Source: Vicinamibacteria bacterium
GTDB lineage: Bacteria; Acidobacteriota; Vicinamibacteria; Fen-336; JAGNNV01
Length of the DNA: 64,000 bases
Direction: 5' to 3'
Assembly (NCBI GenBank): GCA_019694155.1
Contig: JAIBCN010000193.1
Location: 34,231 to 98,230, forward strand
The notes beneath the pieces were generated by a model, which did not search any database, had not been told where the DNA came from, and saw only the letters and a program-made list of their open reading frames with translations. Positions within the stretch are counted from its first letter, which is position 1. Every line of letters starts with the position of its first letter. Positions 18,519 through 27,993 of the stretch are shown piece after piece. Position numbers and translations under genes: made by a program.

Positions 18519-19363
18519 CCCTGTCCTGGTCCCCGAAGACTCTCGCGGAGGCCCGCGAGGCCTTGATCCAGGGCGCCACCAAGGTGGCGGGATCGACCGA
18601 CCTGCTCGTCGTCGATCACGCGACGGGCAGCGTCCGCGACTCCGTCCTGAATGTCCTCGGCATCGAGGAGTTGCAGGGAATCCGCGTGGAGGCGGACCAG
18701 CTCAGCATCGGCGCTTCTTCGACCTTCACCAGGATCCGCGAATCGGCGGAAGTGGCGAAGCACGCTCCCCTCCTCAAGGACGCCGCCCGCACCATCGGCG
18801 CCGCCCAGATTCAAAACCGCGCCACCATCGGCGGCAACATCGCGAACGCGTCGCCCGCGGGGGACTCGCTTCCCGCCCTCCTCGCACTCGGCGCCCTGAT
18901 CGTGGTCTCGGGTCCGCGCGAGAGGCGGATCGTCCCGTACAACGCATTTCACACCGCGTACCGAAAGACCGTGCTCGGCCCCGATGAGCTCATCGAGCGC
19001 ATCCTCATCCCCCTGCCGGCGCCCGCGGTGCAGGTCTTCCGCAAGGTGGGCACCCGTGAGGCCCAGGCCATCAGCAAGGTGGTCGTGGCCTTCGCCTCCG
19101 ACCGACTCGACCACCGCATCCTCGCGAACGTCCGCCTCGCCATGGGCAGCGTGGCCGCGGTGCCCGTGCGCCTCCACGAAGTGGAGATACTGATCGAGGA
19201 CAACCCCCTCACCCCCGAACTGGCCGCCCGCGCGGCCGCCCTGGTGGCGAAGAGCATCACGCCCATCGACGACGTGCGCTCCACCGCGGAATACAGGCGT
19301 CATGTCGCGGGCCAGGTGGTCCGCCGCCTCCTGCTCGACCTGCTCGCCGCACCCCCGGCATGA
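18515..19363 (+). CDS. Molybdenum hydroxylase FAD-binding subunit
   Basis: A 282-residue FAD-binding subunit of the CO-dehydrogenase flavoprotein type. Flavin-binding motifs are KVAGSTDLLV near the N-terminus and TIGGNIANASPAGDSLPALLAL in the middle. GTREAQAISKVVVAFAS is the usual start of the C-terminal domain. The start is a GTG that overlaps the preceding stop (GTGA); no ATG gives a full-length protein. It passes electrons to the final acceptor. The order large, iron-sulfur, FAD differs from the common coxMSL order, and no maturation genes follow. Confidence 0.92.
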   Translation: MTLSWSPKTLAEAREALIQGATKVAGSTDLLVVDHATGSVRDSVLNVLGIEELQGIRVEADQLSIGASSTFTRIRESAEVAKHAPLLKDAARTIGAAQIQNRATIGGNIANASPAGDSLPALLALGALIVVSGPRERRIVPYNAFHTAYRKTVLGPDELIERILIPLPAPAVQVFRKVGTREAQAISKVVVAFASDRLDHRILANVRLAMGSVAAVPVRLHEVEILIEDNPLTPELAARAAALVAKSITPIDDVRSTAEYRRHVAGQVVRRLLLDLLAAPPA

Positions 19364-19408
19364 GGCGATCGCGGCTCGCCCGCTTCGGATCCCACACGAA
19401 AGGCTGAT

Positions 19409-21610
19409 ATGAGAAGACTCCTCACCGCCGCTTTCCTGATCGCGCTCACGGCAGGCGCCGCCTTCGCGCAGACCATAGACCCCGCCCAGTGGGCGCAGCA
19501 GGCCTCGCGCGTCACCATCGTGCGCGACGACCGGGGCATCCCTCACATCTACGCCAGGACGGACGCCGACGCCGTCTTCGGCATGATCTACGCCCAGGCC
19601 GAAGACGACTTCAACCGGGTGGAGACGAACTACCTCAACTCGACCGGCCGCCTGGCCGAGGCGGAGGGAGAGAGCGCCCTCTACCAGGACCTGCGGCAGC
19701 GGCTCTTCATCGACGAGGCCGAGATGCGCCGACTCTACTCCGAAAGCCCCGCCTGGCTCAAAGCCCTGATGAACGCCTGGGCGGATGGCCTCAACTACTA
19801 CCTTCACACCCATCCGAACGTGAAGCCGCGCGCCATCGCCAGATTCGAGCCGTGGATGCCCCTGAGCTTCAGCGAGGGCAGCATCGGCGGCGACATCGAG
19901 CGCGTCTCCGTGCCCGCCCTCAAGGCCTTCTACGAGAAGACCCCCCTCGCCAAGGTGGCCACGATCGATGTGGGTCGCCGCGAGGAGCCCGGCGGCTCGA
20001 ACGGCATCGCGATCATGCCGTCGCACACCGCGGGCGGCAAGGCGCTCTTCCTCATCAATCCCCACACCTCCTTCTATTTCCGCTCGGAGGCGAACGTGGT
20101 GAGCGAGGAAGGACTGAACGTGTATGGCGCTTCGACCTGGGGCCAGTTCTTCGTCTACCAGGGCTTCAACGACCGGCTCGGGTGGATGCACACGTCGAGC
20201 GGCGTCGACAACATCGACGACTACGTCGAGACCATCAGCCGGAAAGGCGACGCTCTCACCTACCGCCACGGAGGGGCCGACAAGCCGGTGAAGACCCGGA
20301 AGGTCACGATCCGCTACAAGACGGACGCCGGAATGGGCTCGCGCGACTTCACCGTCTACCGCACGCACCACGGGCCCATCGTGCGTGAGGCCGCGGCAGG
20401 CGAGGCGGGAGTGACGTCCCCCGGCGAGCACTGGGTCGCGACCGCGATGATGGAGGAGCCCCTCAAGGCCCTGATCCAGTCGTACACGCGCACCAAGGCG
20501 CGGAGCTTCGCGGAGTTCCGCAAGATCATGGACCTGCACACCAACTCGTCCAACAACACCATCTACGCGGACGGCGACGGCGTCATCGCCTACTTCCACG
20601 CGAACTTCACGCCCAGGCGGGATCCGAAGTTCAACTGGCGCAAGCCCGTGGACGGCGCCGACCCCGCGACGGACTGGAAGGGAGTCCACTCGGTCGATGA
20701 GAGCCCGCTGGTGGTGAGCCCGAAGAACGGCTGGGTCTACAACACCAACAACTGGCCTTACTCGGCCGCGGGCGCCGACTCGCCCAGGCGCGCGGACTTC
20801 CCCGCCTACATGGAGGAGGGCGTCGAGAACCCCCGGGGCATCCACGCCATCCGCGTGCTTTCGAAGCGGACGGACTTCACCCTCGACTCCCTCATCGCGG
20901 CCGCCTACGACCCCTACCTCCCCGCCTTCGCGGACCTGGTGCCGCTCCTCGTGAAAGCCTGGGATGAAGCACCCGCTCCCGACCCGACGAAGGCGAAGGT
21001 CGCCCCCGCGGTCGCCGCGCTGCGCTCGTGGGACTTCCGGTGGAGCGCCGACTCCGTTCCCACGTCCCTCGCCGTGTTCTGGGGCGAGGACATCTGGCGG
21101 CGCGCGGCCCGGGAGGCGGACGACGAGAATTCAACCGTCTACGACTACATCGCGACGAAGACCACGGGCGCCCAGAAGCTCGCGAGCCTTGCCGCCGCCA
21201 TGGACAAGCTGACCGCCGACTTCGGCAAGTGGAACATGCCGTGGGGAGAGATCAACCGCTACCAGCGGCGCACGGGTGACATCGTGCAGCCCTTCGACGA
21301 CGATGATCCAAGCCACCCGGTGCCGTTCGTGTCCTCGCGCTGGGGATCGCTCGCCTCCTTCCAGGCACGCGCGTATCCGCGAACCCGGAAGTGGTACGGC
21401 ACCAGCGGCAACAGCTTCGTGGCCGCCGTGGAATTCGGTCCGAGGATCCGCGCCCGCGCGGTGATGGCGGGCGGCCAGAGCGGCGATGTCTCCTCGAAGC
21501 ACTTCAAGGATCAGATCGAGCGGTACGCCGCGGGGAACCTGCGGGACGTGTACTTCTACCGCGAACAGCTGGAAGGCCGCACCGAAAAGACGTACCACCC
21601 CGGACAGTAG
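19409..21610 (+). CDS. Penicillin-acylase family (Ntn) amidohydrolase, secreted
   Basis: A 733-residue precursor of the N-terminal-nucleophile penicillin acylase family, with a signal peptide (MRRLLTAAFLIALTAGAAFAQ). The alpha part has VTIVRDDRGIPHIYARTDADAVFGMIYAQAEDDF. Autoprocessing would occur before the Ser of GGSNGIAI (Ser 197), which becomes the nucleophile of the beta chain. Later blocks such as NPHTSFYFRSEANV and the C-terminal YGTSGNSFVAAVEF are typical. Family members cleave amide bonds in beta-lactams, acyl-homoserine lactones or lipopeptides. The sequence does not fix the substrate; the ABC exporter that follows suggests a role with a small exported or extracellular amide. No quorum-sensing gene is nearby. 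Confidence 0.9.
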   Translation: MRRLLTAAFLIALTAGAAFAQTIDPAQWAQQASRVTIVRDDRGIPHIYARTDADAVFGMIYAQAEDDFNRVETNYLNSTGRLAEAEGESALYQDLRQRLFIDEAEMRRLYSESPAWLKALMNAWADGLNYYLHTHPNVKPRAIARFEPWMPLSFSEGSIGGDIERVSVPALKAFYEKTPLAKVATIDVGRREEPGGSNGIAIMPSHTAGGKALFLINPHTSFYFRSEANVVSEEGLNVYGASTWGQFFVYQGFNDRLGWMHTSSGVDNIDDYVETISRKGDALTYRHGGADKPVKTRKVTIRYKTDAGMGSRDFTVYRTHHGPIVREAAAGEAGVTSPGEHWVATAMMEEPLKALIQSYTRTKARSFAEFRKIMDLHTNSSNNTIYADGDGVIAYFHANFTPRRDPKFNWRKPVDGADPATDWKGVHSVDESPLVVSPKNGWVYNTNNWPYSAAGADSPRRADFPAYMEEGVENPRGIHAIRVLSKRTDFTLDSLIAAAYDPYLPAFADLVPLLVKAWDEAPAPDPTKAKVAPAVAALRSWDFRWSADSVPTSLAVFWGEDIWRRAAREADDENSTVYDYIATKTTGAQKLASLAAAMDKLTADFGKWNMPWGEINRYQRRTGDIVQPFDDDDPSHPVPFVSSRWGSLASFQARAYPRTRKWYGTSGNSFVAAVEFGPRIRARAVMAGGQSGDVSSKHFKDQIERYAAGNLRDVYFYREQLEGRTEKTYHPGQ

Positions 21611-21674
21611 ACGCGTCGGGGGCAGCGCTCGATTCGCCCCTTTGCGAGCGGGCGGCGCATAGCATTGCGCAGAC

Positions 21675-23483
21675 ATGTCCGCCCCGCCGCCCGAGTCCCG
21701 CGCCCGCCGAGTCAGGAAGAACCTCCGCCTGGGCATGTCCCTCGCCTGGACGGCTTCGCCAAGCGCGCTCGTCCGCTACTCGGTGCTCGGAATGCTGAGC
21801 GCCGCCATGCCCCCGATCTCCGTCTACCTCGGCGCGGAGCTCGTGAACCGGATCGCGGGGGCGCGGGCGCGCCATCTCGACTTCAGCGACGTCCTCCCCG
21901 TCATCCTGGGCCTGTGGCTCGCCACCTCGGTGCAGCGCGCGGTGGGCGCCTACATGGGGTACGGCCGGAATCTCTTCGTGCGGCGAGTCCAGCTCGAGGC
22001 CGAGCGCCGGCTGCTCGCCAAGGCCGCCACCGTCGATCTCGGGCACTTCGACAACTCGAACTGGCACGATCGCCTGGCCCGCGCGAAGCGCGACGTGTCG
22101 TGGCGGCCCGGCGACCTCACGTGGTCGGTCCTCGGGCTCTCCGGCAACCTCGTGACCATTCTGCTCATGGCGGGGCTCCTCGCGAGCCTGCACTACGTCC
22201 TCGTCCTGCTGGCTCTCGGATCCGCCGTCCTGTCCCTGGCCATCGAGCGCCGCGTGACCTCGAAGCTCTACGAGTTCTTCTACAAGGAAACGCCCGAGGA
22301 ACGGGAGCGCGACTACCTCGGCGACCTTCTGGCCCAGCCCCGCACCACCAAGGAAGTGCGCGCTTACGTTCTCGCCGACTACCTCATGGGGCGCCATGGC
22401 GCCCTGTCCGAGGAGCTCTTCCGGAAGCGGGAAGAGATGTACCGGACGGCCACGCGCACCTCGATGCTGACCGGGCTCGTGAGCGGCACGACGCTCGCTC
22501 TCGCCTACGCGTTCGTGGCCGTCCGCGGAGTGGAAGGGTCGATCGACCCCGGCGGTGTCGTGCTGGTGATCGGCGCCTTCGCCGCGGTGGCAGGAACCTT
22601 GAGCCAGATCTCGAGCACGTTCGTGGCCGTCGATCAGCACACCACGTTCCTCGACGACTACTTCTCGTTCCTGTCCATCGATCCCCTGCTCAAGGTGCCG
22701 ACCGTCCCCGATCCCGTGCCCGTGGGAAGGATCGACGGAATCGAGTTTCGGGGCGTGACCTTCGCGTACCAGGGCGGCGCGGGGCCGGCCGTCGCCGGGC
22801 TGAGCCTTCGAATCCGGAGCGGTGAGATGGTGGCTCTCGTGGGAGAAAACGGAGCCGGCAAGAGCACCCTCGTAAGACTCCTCCTCCGGTTCTACGACCC
22901 GGACGAGGGCGCCGTCCTCGTGGGGGGCGTCGACCTGCGTCAGGTCGACCCAAACGACCTGCGCCGCCGCATCGGCGTCCTTTTCCAGGACTACCCGAGC
23001 TACGAACTGACGGTGCGCGAGAACGTGGCCATGGGGCGGCCCGACCTCCCCGGCGACGACGAGCGCGTCATGGACGCCTTGAGGCGGTCGCGCAGCGAGT
23101 GGCTCGTGAAGAAGATGCCGCGGGGGCTCGACGCGCGAGTGGGCCGGCTCTTCGAGGGCGGGCACGATCTCTCCGGCGGCGAGTGGCAGCGGCTCGCCCT
23201 CGCGCGGATCATGTATCGCGACGCCGACGTGTGGATCCTCGACGAGCCCACCTCCTCGCTCGATCCCGAGGCGGAGGCGGCGATATTCGCGGAGCTCAAG
23301 GACAACCTGAAGGGCCGGATCGGGATAGTGATCTCGCATCGCTTCTCGACGGTGCGCATCGCCGACCGGATCGCGGTCATCGACGGCGGGCGCGTGACCG
23401 AACTCGGGACCCACGAGGAACTGCTGGCCGCGAACGGGCGCTACGCCCGGCTCTTCGAGATGCAGGCCGCGGGCTACCGTTAG
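21675..23483 (+). CDS. ABC exporter, fused permease and ATPase
   Basis: A 602-residue half-transporter of the type I exporter class. The first 330 residues form the membrane domain with about six helices, and the ATPase follows. Walker A is GENGAGKSTLVRLLLRFYDP (near residue 391), the Q-loop is in IGVLFQDYPSYELTVREN, the signature is LSGGEWQRLALARI and Walker B is VWILDEPTSSLDPEAE, then ISHRFSTVRIADRI. The cargo is unknown; lipid, peptide or drug export are all possible. It begins 64 bp after the penicillin-acylase gene and its last 4 bp overlap the convergent DNA polymerase gene. Confidence 0.9.
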   Translation: MSAPPPESRARRVRKNLRLGMSLAWTASPSALVRYSVLGMLSAAMPPISVYLGAELVNRIAGARARHLDFSDVLPVILGLWLATSVQRAVGAYMGYGRNLFVRRVQLEAERRLLAKAATVDLGHFDNSNWHDRLARAKRDVSWRPGDLTWSVLGLSGNLVTILLMAGLLASLHYVLVLLALGSAVLSLAIERRVTSKLYEFFYKETPEERERDYLGDLLAQPRTTKEVRAYVLADYLMGRHGALSEELFRKREEMYRTATRTSMLTGLVSGTTLALAYAFVAVRGVEGSIDPGGVVLVIGAFAAVAGTLSQISSTFVAVDQHTTFLDDYFSFLSIDPLLKVPTVPDPVPVGRIDGIEFRGVTFAYQGGAGPAVAGLSLRIRSGEMVALVGENGAGKSTLVRLLLRFYDPDEGAVLVGGVDLRQVDPNDLRRRIGVLFQDYPSYELTVRENVAMGRPDLPGDDERVMDALRRSRSEWLVKKMPRGLDARVGRLFEGGHDLSGGEWQRLALARIMYRDADVWILDEPTSSLDPEAEAAIFAELKDNLKGRIGIVISHRFSTVRIADRIAVIDGGRVTELGTHEELLAANGRYARLFEMQAAGYR

Positions 23484-25858
23484 GCCCGCTCCGCCAGCCG
23501 GGTGAGGATCGGCCGGATACTGGCAACCTCGGGCGCGAACATTTCCATCTGGGCCGGGTCGGCGAAGACCGCGTCGTAGTCGCGCCCCTCGAAGGCGCGG
23601 GCGAGGCGCGAAGCGTAGGTGTCGCGGAGGAGGCGTACGTAATGCTCGACATCGTAGTCGCGCGGGTCGTCGCTCCTGCCGGATGGGCCGCCCTCATCGC
23701 TCTCCTCGACGACACCTCCCGCGCCCGACTTCGTCCGGTAGACGCGCACACGATCGCCGAGGCTCCAGACCGCGCGCCCGCTCGCAAGCATGGCCTCATA
23801 GGAAATCTCGCGGCGCGATTCCCGGGACTGGGCGTACAGCTCCGGGGTCTTTGTGAGGCGCACCCGGGAGGACACGTCGAACGTCGCCAGTTCCCGGCGG
23901 CGCAAGGCCAGCACGGTGTCGAGATAGGCCGCGCGCACACCGATCACGTCGCCCACGAGCAGCCGTTCGATGGCGCGCCTCAGGAAGGCTTCGCCGTACG
24001 GCTCGGCGCGGCTGGAGCGGAAGGCGACCCCCCGGAGGATCAGCGAGCCGTCGTAGCCGAGGAGCGCGTAGTTCTTGGGCTCGTGAGAAAGCATGGCCGC
24101 GTACCGGCCCTCGAACTCGAGGTGGACCAGGGGCGGGAGGAGGCTCGCCACCTCGGACACCACCCGTCGTTCGTCGGCCTCCGTCCAGTCCTCGGGCACC
24201 GAGAAGTACACGCCGTCGGTGTCGGCCTCGAGGAGGGTCACGCCGCGCGCGGCGAGCTCACGACTCATCCTCCCGAGCAGCTCGCGCCCTCGTCTCGTCA
24301 CTTCGTTGGCGGCGTCCACGTCGGCGAAGCGCGTCAGGCCGCCTCCCGCAGCGAGGTACCCGTAAGCGGAGTTCACCACCAGCTTCATGGCCGAGGATGT
24401 GGCCTCGTGCGTGTAGCGCTCGGGCGACCCTTTCGGCGCCTCGCGGGCGGCGGCCTTCTCGTGGAGACGGCGCTCGACCAGGCGGTCGACAAGCGCGAGC
24501 ATCGCGCCGAGGTGATCGCGCGCCGGCCCGATCCGGTACTCGCGCATCAGCGACGGGTAGAGGCTCGCCACGTCGGCCTTCACCACACGCCGGGCGACAC
24601 CCGCGGCGAAGAGGTGCAAGGCGGCCCCGCTGTGCGGAATGTCGCGGCCGGCGGCGTAGGCGGGCAGGGCCATGCCCGCGCGCAGGTAGGCGCGAACGAG
24701 GAGCGGATCGATGACCCCCGTCGCCGCGCCCGCGTCGGCGAGCCGCTCGTAGCGCCGGGGCGCCATCCGGGCGAGGGCGAACGCGGCGCCGCCGAACATG
24801 CGGGCCAGACCAGCCACCTCCTCCACGTCGGCGGACGCGTAGCGGCGCACGCGCGCGGGATCTTGCCGGTAGACCTCGTACACCTGATCGCCGCGGATCA
24901 TCTCGCGGGCCTCCCCCGCGAGGCCGAAGTGACGCGCGACCACCTTCAGGCCGTGTCCGGGCAGTTCGCGGGTGGCGAAGTCGTGGCGCAGGACCGCGTC
25001 CATGGTGTCGATCATTTCCCGGCCGGCCGCGATGAGGCGCACGCGGCGGCGCCCATCCTCGTCGGCCGGCACACCCCGCCGCGCCGCCCTCTCGCGCAGG
25101 CCCGCGGGTCCGGTGCGTCCGAGACCGAGGGGCACACGAAGCCTCTTCGCGCGAACGTCGAGGAAGGGAAGATCGAAGCCGTGCAGATTGTGGTTCTCGA
25201 TCACGTCGGGGTCGGACGCCTGGATCTTCGCGACCAGCCGGCGGATGAGATCGGCCTCGCCGGCGTCCCCTTCCCCCGCGGCCTCCAGTATCTCCACACG
25301 GCCCTCCGGGTCCCGAACCGCGACCATGAAGATGCGGTCACGCCGGGCGTCGAGGCCGGTGGTCTCGAGATCGAACTGAAGCCGCCGCAACTGGTCGAAG
25401 GCGAGGCCGCGAAAGTAGGTCCGGCCGGTGGCCACGAGGTACTGCTCTTCGGGGGGCAGGGCGAGCACCGACTCGCGGCCGAGTTCACGCAAATGCGAGA
25501 GCTGCCGTCCGAGCCGGCGCGAGGCTCCGAAGAGCACGGCCGCGGTGATCGTCTTCACGTGGTTCGCCGACACCAGAAACCGCAACTCCCCCGGTCCCTC
25601 GAGTTCCCTGAAGGCGACGAGCGAGCGGGCGTTGCCTTCCGGCGAGAGCTGGGCCCCGAGGTGCTTCAGGTCGTCCAGCCGGTCCAGCAGGATCCAGGGC
25701 CGGAACCGCTCTTCCTCCCGGACGAGTTCCCCGGTATCACGCTGTCGACGCCAGATCGTGGCGCGTCCATCCCCTTCCGCCCAGACCGAGACGATGCCGG
25801 GAGTTTGATCCCAGCCCCAGAGCCATTCGTCCTCGGCCGAACGCGTGAATCCGCTCAC
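23480..25858 (-). CDS. Family B DNA polymerase
   Basis: A 792-residue polymerase with a 3'-5' exonuclease and palm domain. The exonuclease motifs are FDLETTGLDARRDRIF (near residue 162) and ENHNLHGFDLPFLDVRAK. The polymerase motifs are DVASLYPSLMREY (near 428), KLVVNSAYGYLA and EADTDGVYFSVP (near 547), so all catalytic aspartates are in place. Bacterial family B enzymes include the damage-inducible Pol II; this one is similar in length but diverged. It stands alone, convergent with the ABC exporter, with no phage or repair genes around it, so a housekeeping repair or bypass role is more likely than a phage origin. An upstream start is possible but I see no good alternative. Confidence 0.9.
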   Translation of the reverse strand: MSGFTRSAEDEWLWGWDQTPGIVSVWAEGDGRATIWRRQRDTGELVREEERFRPWILLDRLDDLKHLGAQLSPEGNARSLVAFRELEGPGELRFLVSANHVKTITAAVLFGASRRLGRQLSHLRELGRESVLALPPEEQYLVATGRTYFRGLAFDQLRRLQFDLETTGLDARRDRIFMVAVRDPEGRVEILEAAGEGDAGEADLIRRLVAKIQASDPDVIENHNLHGFDLPFLDVRAKRLRVPLGLGRTGPAGLRERAARRGVPADEDGRRRVRLIAAGREMIDTMDAVLRHDFATRELPGHGLKVVARHFGLAGEAREMIRGDQVYEVYRQDPARVRRYASADVEEVAGLARMFGGAAFALARMAPRRYERLADAGAATGVIDPLLVRAYLRAGMALPAYAAGRDIPHSGAALHLFAAGVARRVVKADVASLYPSLMREYRIGPARDHLGAMLALVDRLVERRLHEKAAAREAPKGSPERYTHEATSSAMKLVVNSAYGYLAAGGGLTRFADVDAANEVTRRGRELLGRMSRELAARGVTLLEADTDGVYFSVPEDWTEADERRVVSEVASLLPPLVHLEFEGRYAAMLSHEPKNYALLGYDGSLILRGVAFRSSRAEPYGEAFLRRAIERLLVGDVIGVRAAYLDTVLALRRRELATFDVSSRVRLTKTPELYAQSRESRREISYEAMLASGRAVWSLGDRVRVYRTKSGAGGVVEESDEGGPSGRSDDPRDYDVEHYVRLLRDTYASRLARAFEGRDYDAVFADPAQMEMFAPEVASIRPILTRLAERA

Positions 25859-25889
25859 CGCGCCGCAGGCGCCGGGGTGAAGCCCGCGC

Positions 25890-26882
25890 TCAAGCCGGCC
25901 GGGGCCGGCCGTGAAGCCGGAGCCTCGAGATGCCGCCGTCAGGGAAGATCTTCATGCGGACGTGCGTCACCGCCTCGTGCTTCGCGAGGCCCTTCGCGAT
26001 GAGATGGCGTCGGTGCGGGCGGAGCTTTTGCGCGGGCAGGAGCGGCGCGAAGGCCACGCGGTTGCTCGCGAAGTCCTCGAGGCTCGCGCCGGGTGCGAAC
26101 GCCCCCTCGAGCGAGGCGCTCTCGGGATAGTTGCCCTTGAAGTGGTTGGTGTCGATCTCGACCTTCTCGATGCGCCCGGGAGCGCCGAGTTTCAGGATCA
26201 CCCAGTCATGACCGGGGCCGCGCCGCCGCCGCGACTGCCATCCCTCGCCCATGTGGGGCGCCCGCCCGGGCAGCAGGAGGTTGTTCTTCGCCCCGAAATG
26301 CTCGTCGCTGGCGAGGAGAGCGCGCCCGCCGTTCTCGAGGGCGGCAAGATCGACGACGCCCTTCTTCTTCGTCCAGTCGACGGCCACCTCGCCAAACACC
26401 CGCAGCCGGGCGACCCCGCCATCCGGATAGATGTGGAAGCGAAGGTGGGTCACCGCACGGCTGATCAGGATCGGGAAGCGATTGTGTCCGTCGCCCGAAA
26501 GGGCGACGGGACTCAGGATGGAACTCCAGGGCAGCTTGTCCACGGTCTTTGGGGTGACCGCGGTCTTCACGTCGCAGGCCTCGATCGAGGCCTTCTCCGG
26601 GAAGTTGCCGGTGAAGAAGGAGGTGTCGATATCGACGCCGCGGATCACGCCGCGCCGGCCCAGTTCGATCACGCACCAGTCGTGGCCCGGCCCTCGCTTC
26701 CTCCGCGTCTCCCAGCCATCCATCCACATGCCGTTTGGCGTGAAACGGTTCGCGATGGAGACCGCGCTCTCCGGCTTCAATAGATTGTGGCGGGAGGCGA
26801 AGAACTCGTCGCTCGCGAAGAGAACGCGGCCGCCGAGGCGGGATGAGGCGAGATCGACGAGGCTCAGGAAATCTTCGCTCAC
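25890..26882 (-). CDS. alc: Allantoicase
   Basis: Hydrolyses allantoate to ureidoglycolate and urea. The 330-residue protein shows the two homologous halves typical of the family: LASSRLGGRVLFASDEFFASRHNLLKP then GWETRRKRGPGHDWCVIELG in the first, and ALENGGRALLASDEHFGAKNNLL then GWQSRRRRGPGHDWVILKLG in the second. I chose the GTG at 26882, giving SEDFLSLVDLAS at the N-terminus, because GGAG lies 7 bp upstream; an upstream GTG (26927) would add 15 residues. It lies 31 bp downstream (in reading direction) of nothing on its strand except the polymerase gene that follows. With the guanine deaminase-like gene and the molybdenum hydroxylase it suggests purine breakdown. Confidence 0.93.
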   Translation of the reverse strand: MSEDFLSLVDLASSRLGGRVLFASDEFFASRHNLLKPESAVSIANRFTPNGMWMDGWETRRKRGPGHDWCVIELGRRGVIRGVDIDTSFFTGNFPEKASIEACDVKTAVTPKTVDKLPWSSILSPVALSGDGHNRFPILISRAVTHLRFHIYPDGGVARLRVFGEVAVDWTKKKGVVDLAALENGGRALLASDEHFGAKNNLLLPGRAPHMGEGWQSRRRRGPGHDWVILKLGAPGRIEKVEIDTNHFKGNYPESASLEGAFAPGASLEDFASNRVAFAPLLPAQKLRPHRRHLIAKGLAKHEAVTHVRMKIFPDGGISRLRLHGRPRPA

Positions 26883-27012
26883 GGGAATTTCTCCAACGGG
26901 GGCGGCAAAAGATCCGTGATCGTACACCTTGTGACCCCGATCGGCTCCCTGGTCCGCACACGGACCCCGCGCGCCAGCCCGTCATTCCGGAGTCGAGCGG
27001 TAAGCTCGCCGG

Positions 27013-27516
27013 ATGGCGCGATCCAACGTTTCCCCAACTCCAAAGGCCCAGGACGAGGCCTACATGCACATGGCCCTGCGAGAGGCCTCCCGCGGCATGC
27101 GCGGCGGCCAGGGCGGCCCCTTCGGGGCGTGCATCGTCAAGAACGGGCTCATCGTAGCGGTCGCCCACAACCGGGTGCTCGTCACCGGCAACCCGACCCA
27201 GCACGCCGAAGTGGTCGCCATCGGCCGCGCCGCGAGACACCTCGGCACGCACGTCCTCAAGGGCTGCACGATCTACTCCACCACCGAGCCCTGCCCGATG
27301 TGCTTCTCGGCCATCCACTGGGCCCAGATCGACCGGATCGTGTTCGGCACCGGCATCGCCGACGTGAAGCGCCTCGGCTTCAACGAGCTGTCGATCTCCA
27401 ACAGCACGCTCAAGCGCCTGGGCCGGAGCCGTGTCGTCCTCGATCGGGCGGCCAAGCGGGAGTGCACGGACCTGCTTCGGTCGTGGGCCGCGCTGGAGAC
27501 GAAGAAGACTTACTAG
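27013..27516 (+). CDS. Guanine deaminase-like nucleoside deaminase
   Basis: A 167-residue zinc deaminase of the cytidine/deoxycytidylate deaminase superfamily. The zinc-binding and catalytic motifs are QHAEVVAIG and STTEPCPMCFSAIHWAQIDRIVFG. The GGPFGACIVKNG region fits guanine deaminase and TadA-like proteins. The length and the absence of a tRNA-binding C-terminus typical of TadA favour a free-base deaminase (guanine to xanthine). It is divergent from allantoicase, sharing a promoter region of about 130 bp, which supports a purine-catabolic role. TadA is the main alternative. Confidence 0.82.
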   Translation: MARSNVSPTPKAQDEAYMHMALREASRGMRGGQGGPFGACIVKNGLIVAVAHNRVLVTGNPTQHAEVVAIGRAARHLGTHVLKGCTIYSTTEPCPMCFSAIHWAQIDRIVFGTGIADVKRLGFNELSISNSTLKRLGRSRVVLDRAAKRECTDLLRSWAALETKKTY

Positions 27517-27992
27517 AACTCGCGGCGCGGGGGCGCCTGGGTCGCGGGCTCGATCCGGCCGGCGAGGATCTCCGCCCGATAGTAGTTCTCGCCCTTGACC
27601 GGGGCTTCGGCCATCCTTCGCAGAAGAGCGATCTGGCCCAGGTGCGTGAGGGCGTCGGCGATCGGGCCCTGGAAGAGGCCTGCGGCAGGGGCCTTCAGGT
27701 CCGAGGGATCCGCGAGGCGGTCGTCGAATCGCCGGAGCGCCGCATAGAAGCGCAGCACCTCCTCTTCCCAGGGTAGGGGCGTCTCGTCCTTCCAGACCTG
27801 CTGGCCCAGAGCGATCGACAGAGCCCAGTCGAAGAGGTCCCCCATGTGGGCGAGGATCTCCACCGCGCTTCGCGACCCGTCGGAGGCCTGAAACGCCGCG
27901 AAGCCGGGAGGCACGTCGGCAAGCACCTTGCGGGAGCGATAGGCAAGAGTAGCCACGGTGTGGCGCAGGAGGGCCCGTTCATCGCCCGGCAT
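27513..27992 (-). CDS. DinB-like four-helix protein
   Basis: A 159-residue protein with a DinB/YfiT-like arrangement of helices. Visible elements include SAVEILAHMGDLFDWAL, which carries the family's usual His, and DALTHLGQIALLRRMAEAPVKGENYY, which carries the second His of the likely metal site. Some family members are thiol-dependent transferases; others have no known function. The ATG starts one base after the stop of the upstream aminotransferase gene, so the two are co-expressed. The C-terminus converges with and overlaps the deaminase gene by 4 bp. The remaining in-frame sequence upstream is a shadow of the aminotransferase gene. Confidence 0.75.
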   Translation of the reverse strand: MPGDERALLRHTVATLAYRSRKVLADVPPGFAAFQASDGSRSAVEILAHMGDLFDWALSIALGQQVWKDETPLPWEEEVLRFYAALRRFDDRLADPSDLKAPAAGLFQGPIADALTHLGQIALLRRMAEAPVKGENYYRAEILAGRIEPATQAPPRREF

Positions 27993-27993
27993 C

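Noticed and set aside
18215..20845. 876-residue minus-strand frame over the hydroxylase and penicillin-acylase genes
   Set aside because: It spans the ends of three real genes on the other strand and has no recognisable motif.
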